From: a virus
Length of the DNA stretch: 64,000 nt
Strand: one strand, 5' to 3'
IMG/VR virus record: IMGVR_UViG_3300027770_000041
Location: 39,649 to 103,648 of that record
Shown: positions 17,781 through 27,318 of the stretch, piece after piece
Position numbering within the stretch: the stretch's first letter is position 1
Layout: each line of letters opens with the position of its first letter
Notes under the pieces: model-generated
What the model saw: only the letters and a program-made list of their open reading frames with translations
Told to the model about the DNA's origin: nothing
Databases searched by the model: none
Program-made: the position numbers and the translations under genes

Positions 17781-20641
17781 TCTATTACTGTTTTAATTCC
17801 TACTGTTGATATTCTTTTCTGATCTATTAAATCATAAGGTTTATTGATTGAAATATAAGTAGGATAATATTTCATAAGTGGAACAAATGCCGCACCAATA
17901 CCTGTGTTTGTATTTATAGTAAGATCTGGTGGTTCTTCAAATCCACAAATTGGATTATTTAATGGCGTTACATCTATAATTGCTCCGCTATTTGGTGAAA
18001 CAATAGGAGTATAAGTATTTTTACCATCAGTAATTTTATCACCAGTTGTATATCCATAACCAGGTGATATGACTATTATTTTTTCAATACAACCAGTTAC
18101 ATCAGTTCTTATACCTGGTGTAATAGGAGGTGTAGATACGGCCTTAATAAGAACCGAGACATATGCCTTTTTATTATCAAGTGTTAAAGTAAATATTGCA
18201 TTACTAGTAATTATATCTTTATTTGTTTGAATTAATATTTGTGATTTTTGTTGTATAACCTTAAAAGATCCTTTTAATGGAGAATTTGATAAAAGATTTC
18301 CATCAATTCCAGTAATTGAATATGAAACCAAAGTATTATCTGGTATTTCTTTTGTATCTAATTTAATTGCAAATGCTTCTCCTGCAGTAACAAAATCACG
18401 AGAAGAACTTAAAGAATATTGAGATGATCTGGTAATCGTTTCTTTCTTTTTAATTAAAACATCAACAAACTTACTATAATCATTTAATTTTAATGTAAAT
18501 AACTCTCGATTATATAAAAGATTATCTTTGGTTTTAATTGGTAATGTAGATGTTTTATTGTTTATAATAAATGATCCAGTCAAATCTTTATCAATTTCTT
18601 CTCTACGAACACCACTAATCGTATAATTAATTTTAGTTCCGTCCGTTGCATTATCAGTAATTAAAGAGATCACAAAATCATCTCCTTCCGTAACTACATT
18701 TTTAGAAGAAATTAATCTCAAAGATATAAATGATTTGGGGGTATTAGCGCCATCACCAGTAGTACCAATACCAGTACCACCACCAGTAGTACCAATTCCT
18801 GGACTAGTACCATCAGGGCCAGTAGTACCAATACCAGTATAATTTCCAGGACAATAACCAAAACCATAATTGGTTACATAAATTGAAGAAACTTTTCCAT
18901 TTTCGATAATTGCATTTGCTGTTGCGCCATTTCCATATCCACTATTATCTACAATCATTACAGTTGGTTCTACTGTATATCCAAATCCACCATTAGATAC
19001 TTCAACTGAAAAAATTGAACCATTTGAACCAACAACAGGAACTGCATTTGCACCAATACCATCACCAACAATTCTTACAATTGGCGGAATACAATTTGGA
19101 TATCTCACTCCAGGAGGTAATGGAATAATATCATTTTGAGATGTTGGATTTGATACTTTTTGATTGCAGTTATTATATAATGAATTAAATCTTCCATTAA
19201 TACCACCATAAAGTGGCGTTTCTCCAATTGCTGCTTCAATAGAACCTAAACCATCACTAATTCCATTCAATATATTTACATTTGAAACCATTTTTTGCCA
19301 ATCATCAGCATCCTTTTCGTTTGGTCCAAATTTAGCAGCCCAAACACTTGGCGTTTTACAAGCAAGTCCAGTACACTCAAGAAAACTTAAAATTTGTGAT
19401 GCTAAAGAACTTGCTTGATTTAGAATATTAGAAATTGAAGAAAGACCACCAGTAAGCCAACTAATTCCAGACATAATACCGGAAAGTGCATTTTCAATAT
19501 CATTCATCAATCTTGAAAGAATACCAGCAGTCAATTGCTCAATTGCACACGCAGGTGCATTAATTGGATTAACTAAATCATTAAAAATATCTTCAAGAAA
19601 ATTAAGAAGACTAGCAGGAAGTTTTTCTAGAATACAAAAAATTATATCTAAAATTTTCTTCATCGCCTCCAAAATATATACTTGTTGTGGTATTGGAACT
19701 ATCAATCCAACCAGTTTAGTAAATAATTTAGTAATACATTTAAAAATAGTTCCTCTTAAATTATTAATAATTAATTTTACAATTCCAAGAACTTGACTTG
19801 CAGTTTTTTTAATTAAATTTTTAACATTTACGACTTCATTTAATACTGGATCAATAAAAGCGTGTAGATATCTATCAAGACCGTTTGTAACTGAAACAAA
19901 ATCTTGTATTATTTGTGTAATTTGACCGATTAAATTATTTTCGCATCCATTTGGTCTAGTTAAAGTAATGTCTGCTTTTTTTTCTACCGCCAAAGTAGAT
20001 GCAGCAGGTATTCCCGGTTTAATACCTGCGATCTTATCACCATATTGTGGTGTTGCTGAAACATTTGTAGTAAATGAACTTGAAAATCCAAAATCAGAAT
20101 TAAAAGCAATATTTGTTATATCTTTTTGCGAAAGAGGAGAAGTTTCTACATCTCCTAAATTTTTTGAATTTCTACTATCTCTTTGTGATGGTTTAACTAA
20201 ATTACCAGGATGACCGGTGAAGGGTTTAAATCTTGAACTTTTTTCTTTTGCTATAGCATCTTCTGTTTGTAAATTTTTAGTTCCTTCACTACGATAAAGC
20301 AATCCAAAAATTACTGGTTGTTGTCCGTCATCTCCATCCAAGAAAAATCCAAAACAAGTTTCACCACCTCTTAAATGTATAGTTCCTCCTATTCCTCCCT
20401 GCGAACTTCCAAAAGAAGGATCTAATAGTATTTGTGCCCAAGGTAAATCTTCATCAGGAAGAATATTTCCATCAAAAGAATGATATCCAATAATTCTAAC
20501 TTTACATCTTGCTCCCCAAGTTCCTTCAATAGATATTTCAGATTTTTCCGCCCAAACAGATGTATGTGCTACTTGACCAATCCACCAAGTAAAACCATCT
20601 TTTCCAATATAATTAGATTTTAAAAGTGCCTCTTCAATCAT
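17771..20641 (-). CDS. gp5-like baseplate hub protein without recognisable lysozyme domain
   Basis: 956 residues. The N-terminal ~125 residues (GFTWWIGQVAHT...GARCKVRIIGYHSFDGN...LPWAQILLDP...FFLDGDDGQQPVIFGLL) match the OB-fold of T4 gp5/VgrG-type hubs. A helical region follows (about 215-470), then glycine-rich GGFGYTVEPTV modules. Two Calx-beta-like repeats come next (VTEGDDFVISLIT and VTAGEAFAIKLDT, both followed by Y(T/S)I(S/T)G and an F(T/S)L.L end). T4 gp5 has a lysozyme in the middle; none is visible here. It follows the gp27-like gene by 6 nt. Confidence 0.75.
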   Translation of the reverse strand: MIEEALLKSNYIGKDGFTWWIGQVAHTSVWAEKSEISIEGTWGARCKVRIIGYHSFDGNILPDEDLPWAQILLDPSFGSSQGGIGGTIHLRGGETCFGFFLDGDDGQQPVIFGLLYRSEGTKNLQTEDAIAKEKSSRFKPFTGHPGNLVKPSQRDSRNSKNLGDVETSPLSQKDITNIAFNSDFGFSSSFTTNVSATPQYGDKIAGIKPGIPAASTLAVEKKADITLTRPNGCENNLIGQITQIIQDFVSVTNGLDRYLHAFIDPVLNEVVNVKNLIKKTASQVLGIVKLIINNLRGTIFKCITKLFTKLVGLIVPIPQQVYILEAMKKILDIIFCILEKLPASLLNFLEDIFNDLVNPINAPACAIEQLTAGILSRLMNDIENALSGIMSGISWLTGGLSSISNILNQASSLASQILSFLECTGLACKTPSVWAAKFGPNEKDADDWQKMVSNVNILNGISDGLGSIEAAIGETPLYGGINGRFNSLYNNCNQKVSNPTSQNDIIPLPPGVRYPNCIPPIVRIVGDGIGANAVPVVGSNGSIFSVEVSNGGFGYTVEPTVMIVDNSGYGNGATANAIIENGKVSSIYVTNYGFGYCPGNYTGIGTTGPDGTSPGIGTTGGGTGIGTTGDGANTPKSFISLRLISSKNVVTEGDDFVISLITDNATDGTKINYTISGVRREEIDKDLTGSFIINNKTSTLPIKTKDNLLYNRELFTLKLNDYSKFVDVLIKKKETITRSSQYSLSSSRDFVTAGEAFAIKLDTKEIPDNTLVSYSITGIDGNLLSNSPLKGSFKVIQQKSQILIQTNKDIITSNAIFTLTLDNKKAYVSVLIKAVSTPPITPGIRTDVTGCIEKIIVISPGYGYTTGDKITDGKNTYTPIVSPNSGAIIDVTPLNNPICGFEEPPDLTINTNTGIGAAFVPLMKYYPTYISINKPYDLIDQKRISTVGIKTVIDCV

Positions 20642-20647
20642 TTTTAT

Positions 20648-21964
20648 TTAAAATATATTATTAGATCCATATAGACCATAACTATCACGAATTAATCTTA
20701 AACTAGTAATCATTTGTCCTCCTTCAAAATGATGTCTTAATCCTTTAATTAAATAATTTCCACTTTGTTCGTCGTCATTTTCTTTATTATCTGTGCTATC
20801 TATTCTTGGTAACATTACATTAATAATAGTTCCAATTTTCAAAGAAACATTACAAGGTACAACCATATTTAGTGCTTGTGTAAACAAAATATTATATCTT
20901 GAATATGACTTAGCCATATCGGCACCACTTCTTAATTTATTAGAAATTGAACCATTACTATTTAATGCACCTCGATCTGAAACACGAACCATAATGCGGC
21001 TAATACTATCACCAAATTCATCAGAAACTGCAATATTATTATTTCCTAATTTATTTCCAATTTCATCCTTTAGTACATATTTGTATATATCCAAACTGTT
21101 TGAATATAAGTCATAAAAATAACTTTTGTTTGCATACATACCAACTCGTAATGCTTTCATCAAATCTTGATTTTTTTCAAATCCATAATTTAAGATTTTA
21201 AATTCGTTTGCTTGAGTATTATTTTCTATAACTTGTGTATAAGTATAAGTTATTATTTTTTCTTTATCTGCACTTTGATTTTGTATTTGAGTATTTGAAA
21301 CTAAACTATCAATACTTCTATAATTAAATCCATCTTTGTTTTCATAAAATAAAAATCCAGCAGTTCCCTTTGCATCTGCATATTCTCCTTCACCAGATGT
21401 TCCACCTCCACCTGATGTTGTAGGTACGGATTTTGGTCCCAACCAAGTTAAAATGTGAAATGGTTTTTTGTTATTTGAAATAAAAGAATAACTATTTGAT
21501 GTTACTTCTATATTTTTATTATCAAATTTTTTTGTATTTAAAACATTTTTTAGTATATCTTTTACGTGTATATCAATTGTTGCATCATTATATTTTTTTT
21601 CGCATCTTGATGTTTCATTTGAAAGTGCTTCAAGTGAAACCATATGTAAAGTGAAAGTTTCATTTTGTGTTTGTGCGTCTAAACCAGTTACTTTAGTTAC
21701 ATATAATGCATTATCGCCATCTAATAAAAATTCCCCAAATGCAGTATCGACACTAATTGCAACTTTTTCACCACCACGGATTGGAAGAATATTAAACAAC
21801 GAAGAAGAATTTGTTATTTGTGCGATTGCAGTTATACAAGGAGATAACAAATCTTCAAAATAATCAAAAAACAATAGTGAGTTAGTTATATCAACTTTAT
21901 TTTTACCATCTAATGATTGTATACCAAAATAATTTGGTCTAAATGCGCCGACTGCGATAGACAT
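20648..21964 (-). CDS. gp27-like baseplate hub protein
   Basis: 438 residues versus 391 in T4 gp27. N-terminal features such as FFDYFEDLLSPCITAIAQIT, LPIRGGEKVAISV and YVTKVTGL fit the tube-fold hub domains of gp27/gpD-type proteins. It lies immediately upstream of the gp5-like gene (gp27 and gp5 form the hub complex in T4). Its start overlaps the stop of the M23 protein gene by one base (TAATG), suggesting translational coupling. Identity is inferred from fold-like motifs and position. Confidence 0.65.
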   Translation of the reverse strand: MSIAVGAFRPNYFGIQSLDGKNKVDITNSLLFFDYFEDLLSPCITAIAQITNSSSLFNILPIRGGEKVAISVDTAFGEFLLDGDNALYVTKVTGLDAQTQNETFTLHMVSLEALSNETSRCEKKYNDATIDIHVKDILKNVLNTKKFDNKNIEVTSNSYSFISNNKKPFHILTWLGPKSVPTTSGGGGTSGEGEYADAKGTAGFLFYENKDGFNYRSIDSLVSNTQIQNQSADKEKIITYTYTQVIENNTQANEFKILNYGFEKNQDLMKALRVGMYANKSYFYDLYSNSLDIYKYVLKDEIGNKLGNNNIAVSDEFGDSISRIMVRVSDRGALNSNGSISNKLRSGADMAKSYSRYNILFTQALNMVVPCNVSLKIGTIINVMLPRIDSTDNKENDDEQSGNYLIKGLRHHFEGGQMITSLRLIRDSYGLYGSNNIF

Positions 21965-23820
21965 TATGATCCAGAAAGAGTAGTAAGTAATAATGTTTTG
22001 ACTAAACTATTTACCACCTGACCTTCACTTGGTCCAGGAAGAATTACAGTTCCGCCTCCTCCGCCACCACCAACAGGAATAAATACTGGTTTTTGTTGTT
22101 GTCCACCTCCACCACCTTGACCTCCTCCCATCATTATAGGCATTATGGTTACACTTGATTGTTGTTGATTGTATGTTGGATATTGCTGTATTGATTGTTG
22201 TGGTGTAGGAACTACTTGCGGTGGTATTATTTTTTGTTGTTTTATATATTTTTGATAATCATTATACATTTTCCCAACCACCATTTTTTTATCACCTTGA
22301 ATATTATCAATCCCTTCTTTGTATTTTTCTGGACTTTTTACCATTTCTTGTATTTTGGTGTCTTTATAAAGTTCCGATGGTTGAAGTTCTGGTTTAATTC
22401 CTGTAATTTGTTTTTGTTCTGCAAAAAATTGTTGTCCTGTTTTTGGTTTTTGTTGATAATCAGTAGAAACTTCCCCTAGTTTTTTATCTGCATCTGTTTT
22501 TGTTTTTTTCTCTTGACTTTTCTTTACTTTAACTTGTCCTCCAAATCTAAAATAACTATCAGCAACTCCACGACCATCTACTGCTTTTGTTCCTGGTCCA
22601 CCTGGTCTATATTCAAAGTGAACGTGAGCTCCCTTAGAACGTCCTGTGTTTCCCTGATTTCCAATGACTGTTCCTGCTTCTATTCTTTGTCCTTTTTTCA
22701 CCTCCACTTTACTCAAATGACCGTAAAAAGTTTCTGCTCCATTATCGTGTTTAACAGCAACCCAATTTCCATATCCACCTTCATAACCAGTATCAATAAT
22801 TCCTGGTTGTATGACTGATACAGGAGCAGATGCAGATGGACTTGCAAAATCTACTCCACTATGCATTCTTTTCCATCTCCAACCAAAAGCTGAAGTAAAA
22901 TTTGATGATGGTTTATCTCCACCTTCCGCAGAATATGTTTCTTCTGCTTCGATTTGTTGTTGGTCTTTCTGTTGCGTATCATAAGAAGTTTCAACAGAAC
23001 CAATAACATCTTCCATTGGTTGATTTCCACTCTGTTCTACAGTTCCAAATAAACCAGAAGAAATACCTTGTTCAAATTTACTTACAGCAGAACTAAATTT
23101 GCTTACCATATCACCAAAATTACCACTATTAGCTGCTGCTCCTTTTTGTTTTGTTTCTTGTTTTTTTAGTCTTTCGTCTAATTTTTTCTTTATAGAACTT
23201 CCGCCTTCATATACTCTATCAGCAGCATAACCACCTAAAAATCCACCAGCCATACTTCCAAGTACAAATCCAACTCCAGGTATTGGAATAAGTGTCTGAC
23301 CTATTACACCACCAAGTAAACTTCCAGCAAGAGAACCGCCAGCACCTGCTGCTGCTTTTCCTACACTTTCCCCTTCTTGCAATCCAGTCGCAAAATCAAG
23401 TCCAGCGAATAAAGCATTTACAACTCCTACTGCTCTTATTCCACCAAGTTTTAATTTTGAACCTCTCACTACTGGTTTTGGTACTTTTATTTTTTTTGGT
23501 ACTTTTCCTGGTTTTCCTGTTTTTCCTTTTGATGGAAACATATTTCCCAAGAAACCAGCAACATCAAGTGCTCCACTTGCAAGTGATCTTAATAATCCAC
23601 CAGGTGCTCCAAATGATGATGCAATATTTAAATTTGCAAGTTCTTTTATTTTTTTCTTTTCTGGAAGTTTAAGTTTTTCAAGTTCGACAGTTTTGAATTG
23701 CAAAAATTGATTAAACTGAACTAATTCTTTTTGTACCTTAGGTAAAGTTTTTGTTCCTTTTGCAAAAAGAACAATATTATTAGAAGCAGAAACAAGTGGC
23801 GAAGAAAGTAATTTAGCCAT
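21964..23820 (-). CDS. Tail-lumen / tape-measure-associated protein with M23 peptidase domain
   Basis: 618 residues. An N-terminal helical region and a hydrophobic Gly-rich stretch (about 130-200, AAGAGGSLAGSLLGGVIGQT) precede an M23/LytM endopeptidase domain. Zinc-ligand motifs are visible: HSGVD (His320, Asp324), YGHLS (His368) and HVHFE (His399, His401). A Pro/Gln/Gly-rich tail follows. It lies between the transglycosylase-like 595-aa gene and gp27-like. Many tape-measure proteins carry M23 and transglycosylase domains, so these two genes may together do that job and cut peptidoglycan at DNA entry. The T4 gp28/gp29 relationship is unproven. Confidence 0.75.
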   Translation of the reverse strand: MAKLLSSPLVSASNNIVLFAKGTKTLPKVQKELVQFNQFLQFKTVELEKLKLPEKKKIKELANLNIASSFGAPGGLLRSLASGALDVAGFLGNMFPSKGKTGKPGKVPKKIKVPKPVVRGSKLKLGGIRAVGVVNALFAGLDFATGLQEGESVGKAAAGAGGSLAGSLLGGVIGQTLIPIPGVGFVLGSMAGGFLGGYAADRVYEGGSSIKKKLDERLKKQETKQKGAAANSGNFGDMVSKFSSAVSKFEQGISSGLFGTVEQSGNQPMEDVIGSVETSYDTQQKDQQQIEAEETYSAEGGDKPSSNFTSAFGWRWKRMHSGVDFASPSASAPVSVIQPGIIDTGYEGGYGNWVAVKHDNGAETFYGHLSKVEVKKGQRIEAGTVIGNQGNTGRSKGAHVHFEYRPGGPGTKAVDGRGVADSYFRFGGQVKVKKSQEKKTKTDADKKLGEVSTDYQQKPKTGQQFFAEQKQITGIKPELQPSELYKDTKIQEMVKSPEKYKEGIDNIQGDKKMVVGKMYNDYQKYIKQQKIIPPQVVPTPQQSIQQYPTYNQQQSSVTIMPIMMGGGQGGGGGQQQKPVFIPVGGGGGGGTVILPGPSEGQVVNSLVKTLLLTTLSGS

Positions 23821-25607
23821 TATCCGTCCACAATATTATAAACCATTCTTGAATAAAGAACTAAAAAATTATCAGTATTTGTAGCAGACAGAAATGGAAC
23901 ACTAGGACCAGATTGTGGTGTTGGAGATGGAGCAGAAATATCCCCACCGCCTGGTGATTGTTGTGCCTGTTGCTCACCACCACCACTCATATCAATAGGA
24001 AGATAGTTCACTTGAGGTTTTTGTTGTGCTGGTTGAGAGACAGTTGATACTCTTTGTGCTACTTGTGCTTGTGCTGATGGTGCTGCTTGTGCTTGTGCTG
24101 GTGGTGCTGATGATGCCTGTACTGCTGGTTGTGCTACGAATCCTTCCTTTTTAATTTTTTCTAGATTTTTTTGATACACCTGAAGTGTAGATCCAGCTGT
24201 ATTTTTTGATTGACCATGAAATTGAGTAAAACTCGCCCATTCTTGACCAAGAAGATCAATATCTTTTTTACTTAAAGGTTTTGTTGGGTCAATCCCTCTT
24301 CCTCTTGCAAGTGTAAGAATTATTTCATTTTGAACTTCTGGACTAAATTTTTGATCTCTATTGAATTTTCTAGAGTCAAGTAATCCTTTGAGTGTATCTG
24401 GCATTAGTTGTGGAGCACCGGTTGCACTAGAATTATATTTGTCCTTTGCATAAGGAATAACTCCACCACCCAATCTATTAGGAATACGATCACTACCTCC
24501 CAATTTTGATGCATCATACACTTCCCCCAATGTCATTTCAGTCAATTTTGGAACTTTTTTCCCTCCGTATACAGTAGTGTAATCAGCTCCCTCTTGTTGC
24601 ATTACAGTTTGCACTAATGCCATTTCTTCTGCTGTTTTTGTTCCACCAGGAGAAGCTTGGATATTACTATCAGGAGCACCAGGAGTAGCACCAGGAGTTG
24701 CCTTTGGTTTTTCTATTTTTCCAGTACTTCCGCCACCACCCCCAGAAGACCCAGACGTTTTCTTACCAGAACTACCTTTAACTAAACTATCAATTGCTTT
24801 TGAAAATCTATCAATAACAGCAGTCAATCCATCAAGTAAATTTCCAGGTATTTCTGGAGCAGGACTTCCAGGTTGAACTGCATCACTTCCCGAAAGAGCG
24901 TTTGTTGCAGCAGCACCAGCAGCACCCAATCCAAGAGCACCAGCGCCAAGAGCAAGCATTTTGCCTCCTCTCATTCTTCTGTTAAGTCCTCTTGGCGCTG
25001 TTTTTTTCAATCCACCACCAGGAACATCAACATCAAGATTGATGCCCCCGCCACCAGATGGACTTGCTTTTGGAAGATTTGATAATTGTTTTACAATTTT
25101 AATAATTACTTGACGAATAAGTTTTGCAACTTCAAAACTGTCGGTAAATGATTTTTGAAGTGCTTTTAAATTATCTCTTAAACCTTCTACAAATTTTCTT
25201 TTTCCAAAAAATTGAATAAATCCTATTACATCTCTATAAAGACCTAAAATCTTTTGAAGTATGCCTGTTGGTTTTGCTTCATCTACTTTTTTAATTCGGT
25301 CTTGATAATCTTTTGAAAAATTACTAATAGATTTACTAATAACATTTGTAACTGAATTATTGATTGTCTGTGCTTGATTATTGAAATTACTAACTACTCC
25401 AGTAGATATTGACTTTACAATACTACTAACGTCTACTGGTGATGGTTGAACTCCTGCTCTTTGAAAATTAACAATCTTATTTGCTGCTGATCCAAGTACA
25501 CCTGCACCTACAGAAGAACCACCAGAAATAAAATTCTGCGCTCTTAAAAGATTAGGCTTCTTTTTTCCTGTAATAACTTCGGGATTAATAACAGAACTAA
25601 GAGCCAT
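23820..25607 (-). CDS. Tape-measure candidate with transglycosylase-like domain (gp29 position)
   Basis: 595 residues, close to T4 gp29 (590). The N-terminal ~180 residues are helical. A hydrophobic Gly/Ala-rich segment (about 214-238) and a low-complexity linker follow. Residues ~325-470 look like a lytic-transglycosylase or tail-lysozyme domain (EEMALVQTVMQQEGADY with Glu339, then SSATGAPQLMPDTL). The C-terminus is Gln/Ala/Pro-rich. It starts where the gp51-like frame ends, directly after the chaperone pair, the usual place for the tape measure. Whether this protein or the next one sets tail length is not clear from sequence. Confidence 0.65.
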   Translation of the reverse strand: MALSSVINPEVITGKKKPNLLRAQNFISGGSSVGAGVLGSAANKIVNFQRAGVQPSPVDVSSIVKSISTGVVSNFNNQAQTINNSVTNVISKSISNFSKDYQDRIKKVDEAKPTGILQKILGLYRDVIGFIQFFGKRKFVEGLRDNLKALQKSFTDSFEVAKLIRQVIIKIVKQLSNLPKASPSGGGGINLDVDVPGGGLKKTAPRGLNRRMRGGKMLALGAGALGLGAAGAAATNALSGSDAVQPGSPAPEIPGNLLDGLTAVIDRFSKAIDSLVKGSSGKKTSGSSGGGGGSTGKIEKPKATPGATPGAPDSNIQASPGGTKTAEEMALVQTVMQQEGADYTTVYGGKKVPKLTEMTLGEVYDASKLGGSDRIPNRLGGGVIPYAKDKYNSSATGAPQLMPDTLKGLLDSRKFNRDQKFSPEVQNEIILTLARGRGIDPTKPLSKKDIDLLGQEWASFTQFHGQSKNTAGSTLQVYQKNLEKIKKEGFVAQPAVQASSAPPAQAQAAPSAQAQVAQRVSTVSQPAQQKPQVNYLPIDMSGGGEQQAQQSPGGGDISAPSPTPQSGPSVPFLSATNTDNFLVLYSRMVYNIVDG

Positions 25608-25776
25608 TTGATTGTTGTTGTTTGAGATTTTCTTCTTCTATATGTTGTTGCAATAATGTAACATAAATGTCTCTCTCCCAAGGAATTAGATTTTCTATTT
25701 CCGTCAAAGAATATTTATGATACTGCATCAAAGCAAAGTTAAGCCTAAAATATGACTCCAATTCCATATGAGCCAT
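25597..25776 (-). CDS. gp51-like small tail assembly protein, likely also made as gp26 -1 frameshift extension
   Basis: 59 residues (MAHMELESYFRLNFALMQYH..., ending NLKQQQSNGS). The ATG lies 2 nt after the gp26 stop in the -1 frame, and the end overlaps the start of the tape-measure candidate. The -1 frame is open through the gp26 stop region, so slippage at 25785-25791 would add Arg-Leu-Ile plus this whole protein to gp26 (about 303 aa total). The order chaperone / frameshift extension / tape measure is that of lambda G/GT. Independent initiation is also possible, though only a weak ribosome site is seen. Confidence 0.7.
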   Translation of the reverse strand: MAHMELESYFRLNFALMQYHKYSLTEIENLIPWERDIYVTLLQQHIEEENLKQQQSNGS

Positions 25777-25791
25777 AATCAGCCGAAAAAA
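25751..25791 (-). promoter_or_regulatory. Candidate programmed -1 ribosomal frameshift signal (gp26 to gp51)
   Basis: Slippery heptamer T TTT TTC sits in the gp26 zero frame at 25791-25785 (AGT TTT TTC GGC TGA). A 7-nt spacer follows, then the hairpin TATGGCTC (25777-25770), an 11-nt loop and GAGTCATA (25758-25751): 8 bp including one G-U pair. In the -1 frame the codons CGG CTG ATT ATG run into the 59-aa gene with no stop. Confidence 0.65.
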
Positions 25792-26507
25792 CTGGTTAAT
25801 CCCTCCAACGTAACTTCGCTTTCTACTTTTGTATTTGGATTAGTTACTTTGATAGTATGTGCAAGTTTCGGCATTGTTTCAAAGAATGTTTCAATTTCTT
25901 TGAATTGCTGTGCCGTTAAAGTTTCAATCCAATCCTTTAATTCTTTTGATGTGCAATCTGCTGCTGCCCAACTATCTTCTTGCGAAAACACTACATCAAT
26001 ACAAGATGAAATAATATCAAAAGATTTATCAATATTTGAAATTGTTTTTTCTTCACTAAAATCAAAGTTAGACTTAATAAATTGTTCTAATGAAGGATAT
26101 TTCATTCTTAACGTCAATTTATCATCAAGACGAATATCGGTTGTGTGCTTTTCATTTCTTTGAACTTGTATTTCATCAATATAAATTTTTACAGGAACTT
26201 CGGTTACTCCATCATCACTACAAGTAATAATCAAATCAACACTTTCTCCAACAGATTTACCACGAATATTCAAGAAAATATATTCAATATCAAAAGTAGG
26301 TAGTTCTTCTACTTTAATTAATCTAGTTAAAATACAATCCTTTAATACTTGCTTAATTGCATTTGTAATCTGTTTTGTATCTTGACTTTCAAGTGCTAAA
26401 AGTAATATTTTTTCTTCTTTTACGAGAAATGGACGATATTTAACTGATTTTCCTGTTGATGGTAAAATCAATTCATATTGTGGTGTTGAAATCTTAGGCA
26501 GGGTCAT
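25779..26507 (-). CDS. 26: Baseplate hub / tail assembly chaperone, T4 gp26-like
   Basis: 242 residues (T4 gp26 is 208). The N-terminus MTLPKISTPQYELILPSTGK followed by YRPFLVKEEKILLLALES matches the start of gp26 proteins (polypeptide with SGK..YRPF.VKEEK). Known role of the family: assembly of the central hub of the baseplate and chaperoning in the tail pathway, cytoplasmic. It lies 27 nt after gp54. Its 3' end holds a -1 slippery sequence leading into the gp51-like frame, and a tape-measure candidate follows. Confidence 0.8.
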   Translation of the reverse strand: MTLPKISTPQYELILPSTGKSVKYRPFLVKEEKILLLALESQDTKQITNAIKQVLKDCILTRLIKVEELPTFDIEYIFLNIRGKSVGESVDLIITCSDDGVTEVPVKIYIDEIQVQRNEKHTTDIRLDDKLTLRMKYPSLEQFIKSNFDFSEEKTISNIDKSFDIISSCIDVVFSQEDSWAAADCTSKELKDWIETLTAQQFKEIETFFETMPKLAHTIKVTNPNTKVESEVTLEGLTSFFG

Positions 26508-26534
26508 TTTATATATCTTCAGTAATGTTATTTA

Positions 26535-27284
26535 TTATTTCCTAGAACCATTATTTTTTTCAATTAGGTATCTTGCATAACTAAAAGAAACTGTCGTTTT
26601 TGTAATCGTACTTCCTTCATAAGATAATGGAAGTGCTGTAATATTTGTAGGAAATGAGTCGATCATTCTATAAGTTATTGTGGGTTGTGTAATTGTTGGA
26701 CCACCTGGTTCATTTGGATTTTCCAAAAAGTCCCTTTCAAATTTAGTTACAGAAATAATTCTTTTATAAGTATCTGGATATTTAAATCTAAAAAAATCTT
26801 GACTATCTTTTGCATTTCCTTGTCCGGTTGCATCTGCAGAAACAATACCAGATGAATTATAAATTGGATTAATATAATTCATCCATTCTTCAAATAAACG
26901 AATTATTTTATAATCATAATCAACATAAAAAGTCATCGTAAAATCTGGATATATTCTTCTTGTTGGAAATCTTTCTATAATTCCTTGACGGCTTCCACTT
27001 TCTTCAGCCATATCAAATGTTGCACCAGGAAGTGCAGTTTCGCTACAAAAAAAATCAAATGTATTTGCGGTTCTTACATCATTAGTTAATCCACAAGTCG
27101 ATAACCAACCCATCAAATCCCTATCATAATTAGTAAGATGAAGAGATACTTTAAATTGACTTGTAACTGAAAGTTTTCCAAATATATCCCTTGCACCTGG
27201 AAGTGACCCATCCGGTGATGGGGTAGTCATTCTAATGTATAATGGACCTATATCTGGTTTTCCTTTTTTTGGAGCAGTAGCCAT
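26535..27284 (-). CDS. 54: Baseplate-tail tube initiator, T4 gp54-like
   Basis: 249 residues. Features are KVSLHLTNYDRDLMGWLSTCG, FFCSETALPGATFDMAEESG, RRIYPDFTMTFYVDYDYKII and LFEEWMNYI. These have the tail-tube-like pattern (LPG in the first half, F..T..VD.DY.. in the middle) of gp54/gp19-fold proteins. In T4, gp54 sits on the hub and starts tube polymerisation. It is transcribed divergently from gp4, with both starts within 35 nt. A gp19/gp48-like assignment is the main alternative. Confidence 0.65.
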   Translation of the reverse strand: MATAPKKGKPDIGPLYIRMTTPSPDGSLPGARDIFGKLSVTSQFKVSLHLTNYDRDLMGWLSTCGLTNDVRTANTFDFFCSETALPGATFDMAEESGSRQGIIERFPTRRIYPDFTMTFYVDYDYKIIRLFEEWMNYINPIYNSSGIVSADATGQGNAKDSQDFFRFKYPDTYKRIISVTKFERDFLENPNEPGGPTITQPTITYRMIDSFPTNITALPLSYEGSTITKTTVSFSYARYLIEKNNGSRK

Positions 27285-27287
27285 CTA

Positions 27288-27294
27288 AATATGT
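27288..27294 (+). promoter_or_regulatory. Late promoter motif CTAAATA for gp4 operon
   Basis: CTAAATA on the plus strand 24 nt upstream of the gp4 ATG at 27319, in the short divergent gap between gp54 and gp4. On the opposite strand the same gap carries TATAATATAA, which could drive gp54. Confidence 0.6.
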
Positions 27295-27318
27295 TGATGG
27301 AATTGTTATATTATATGT

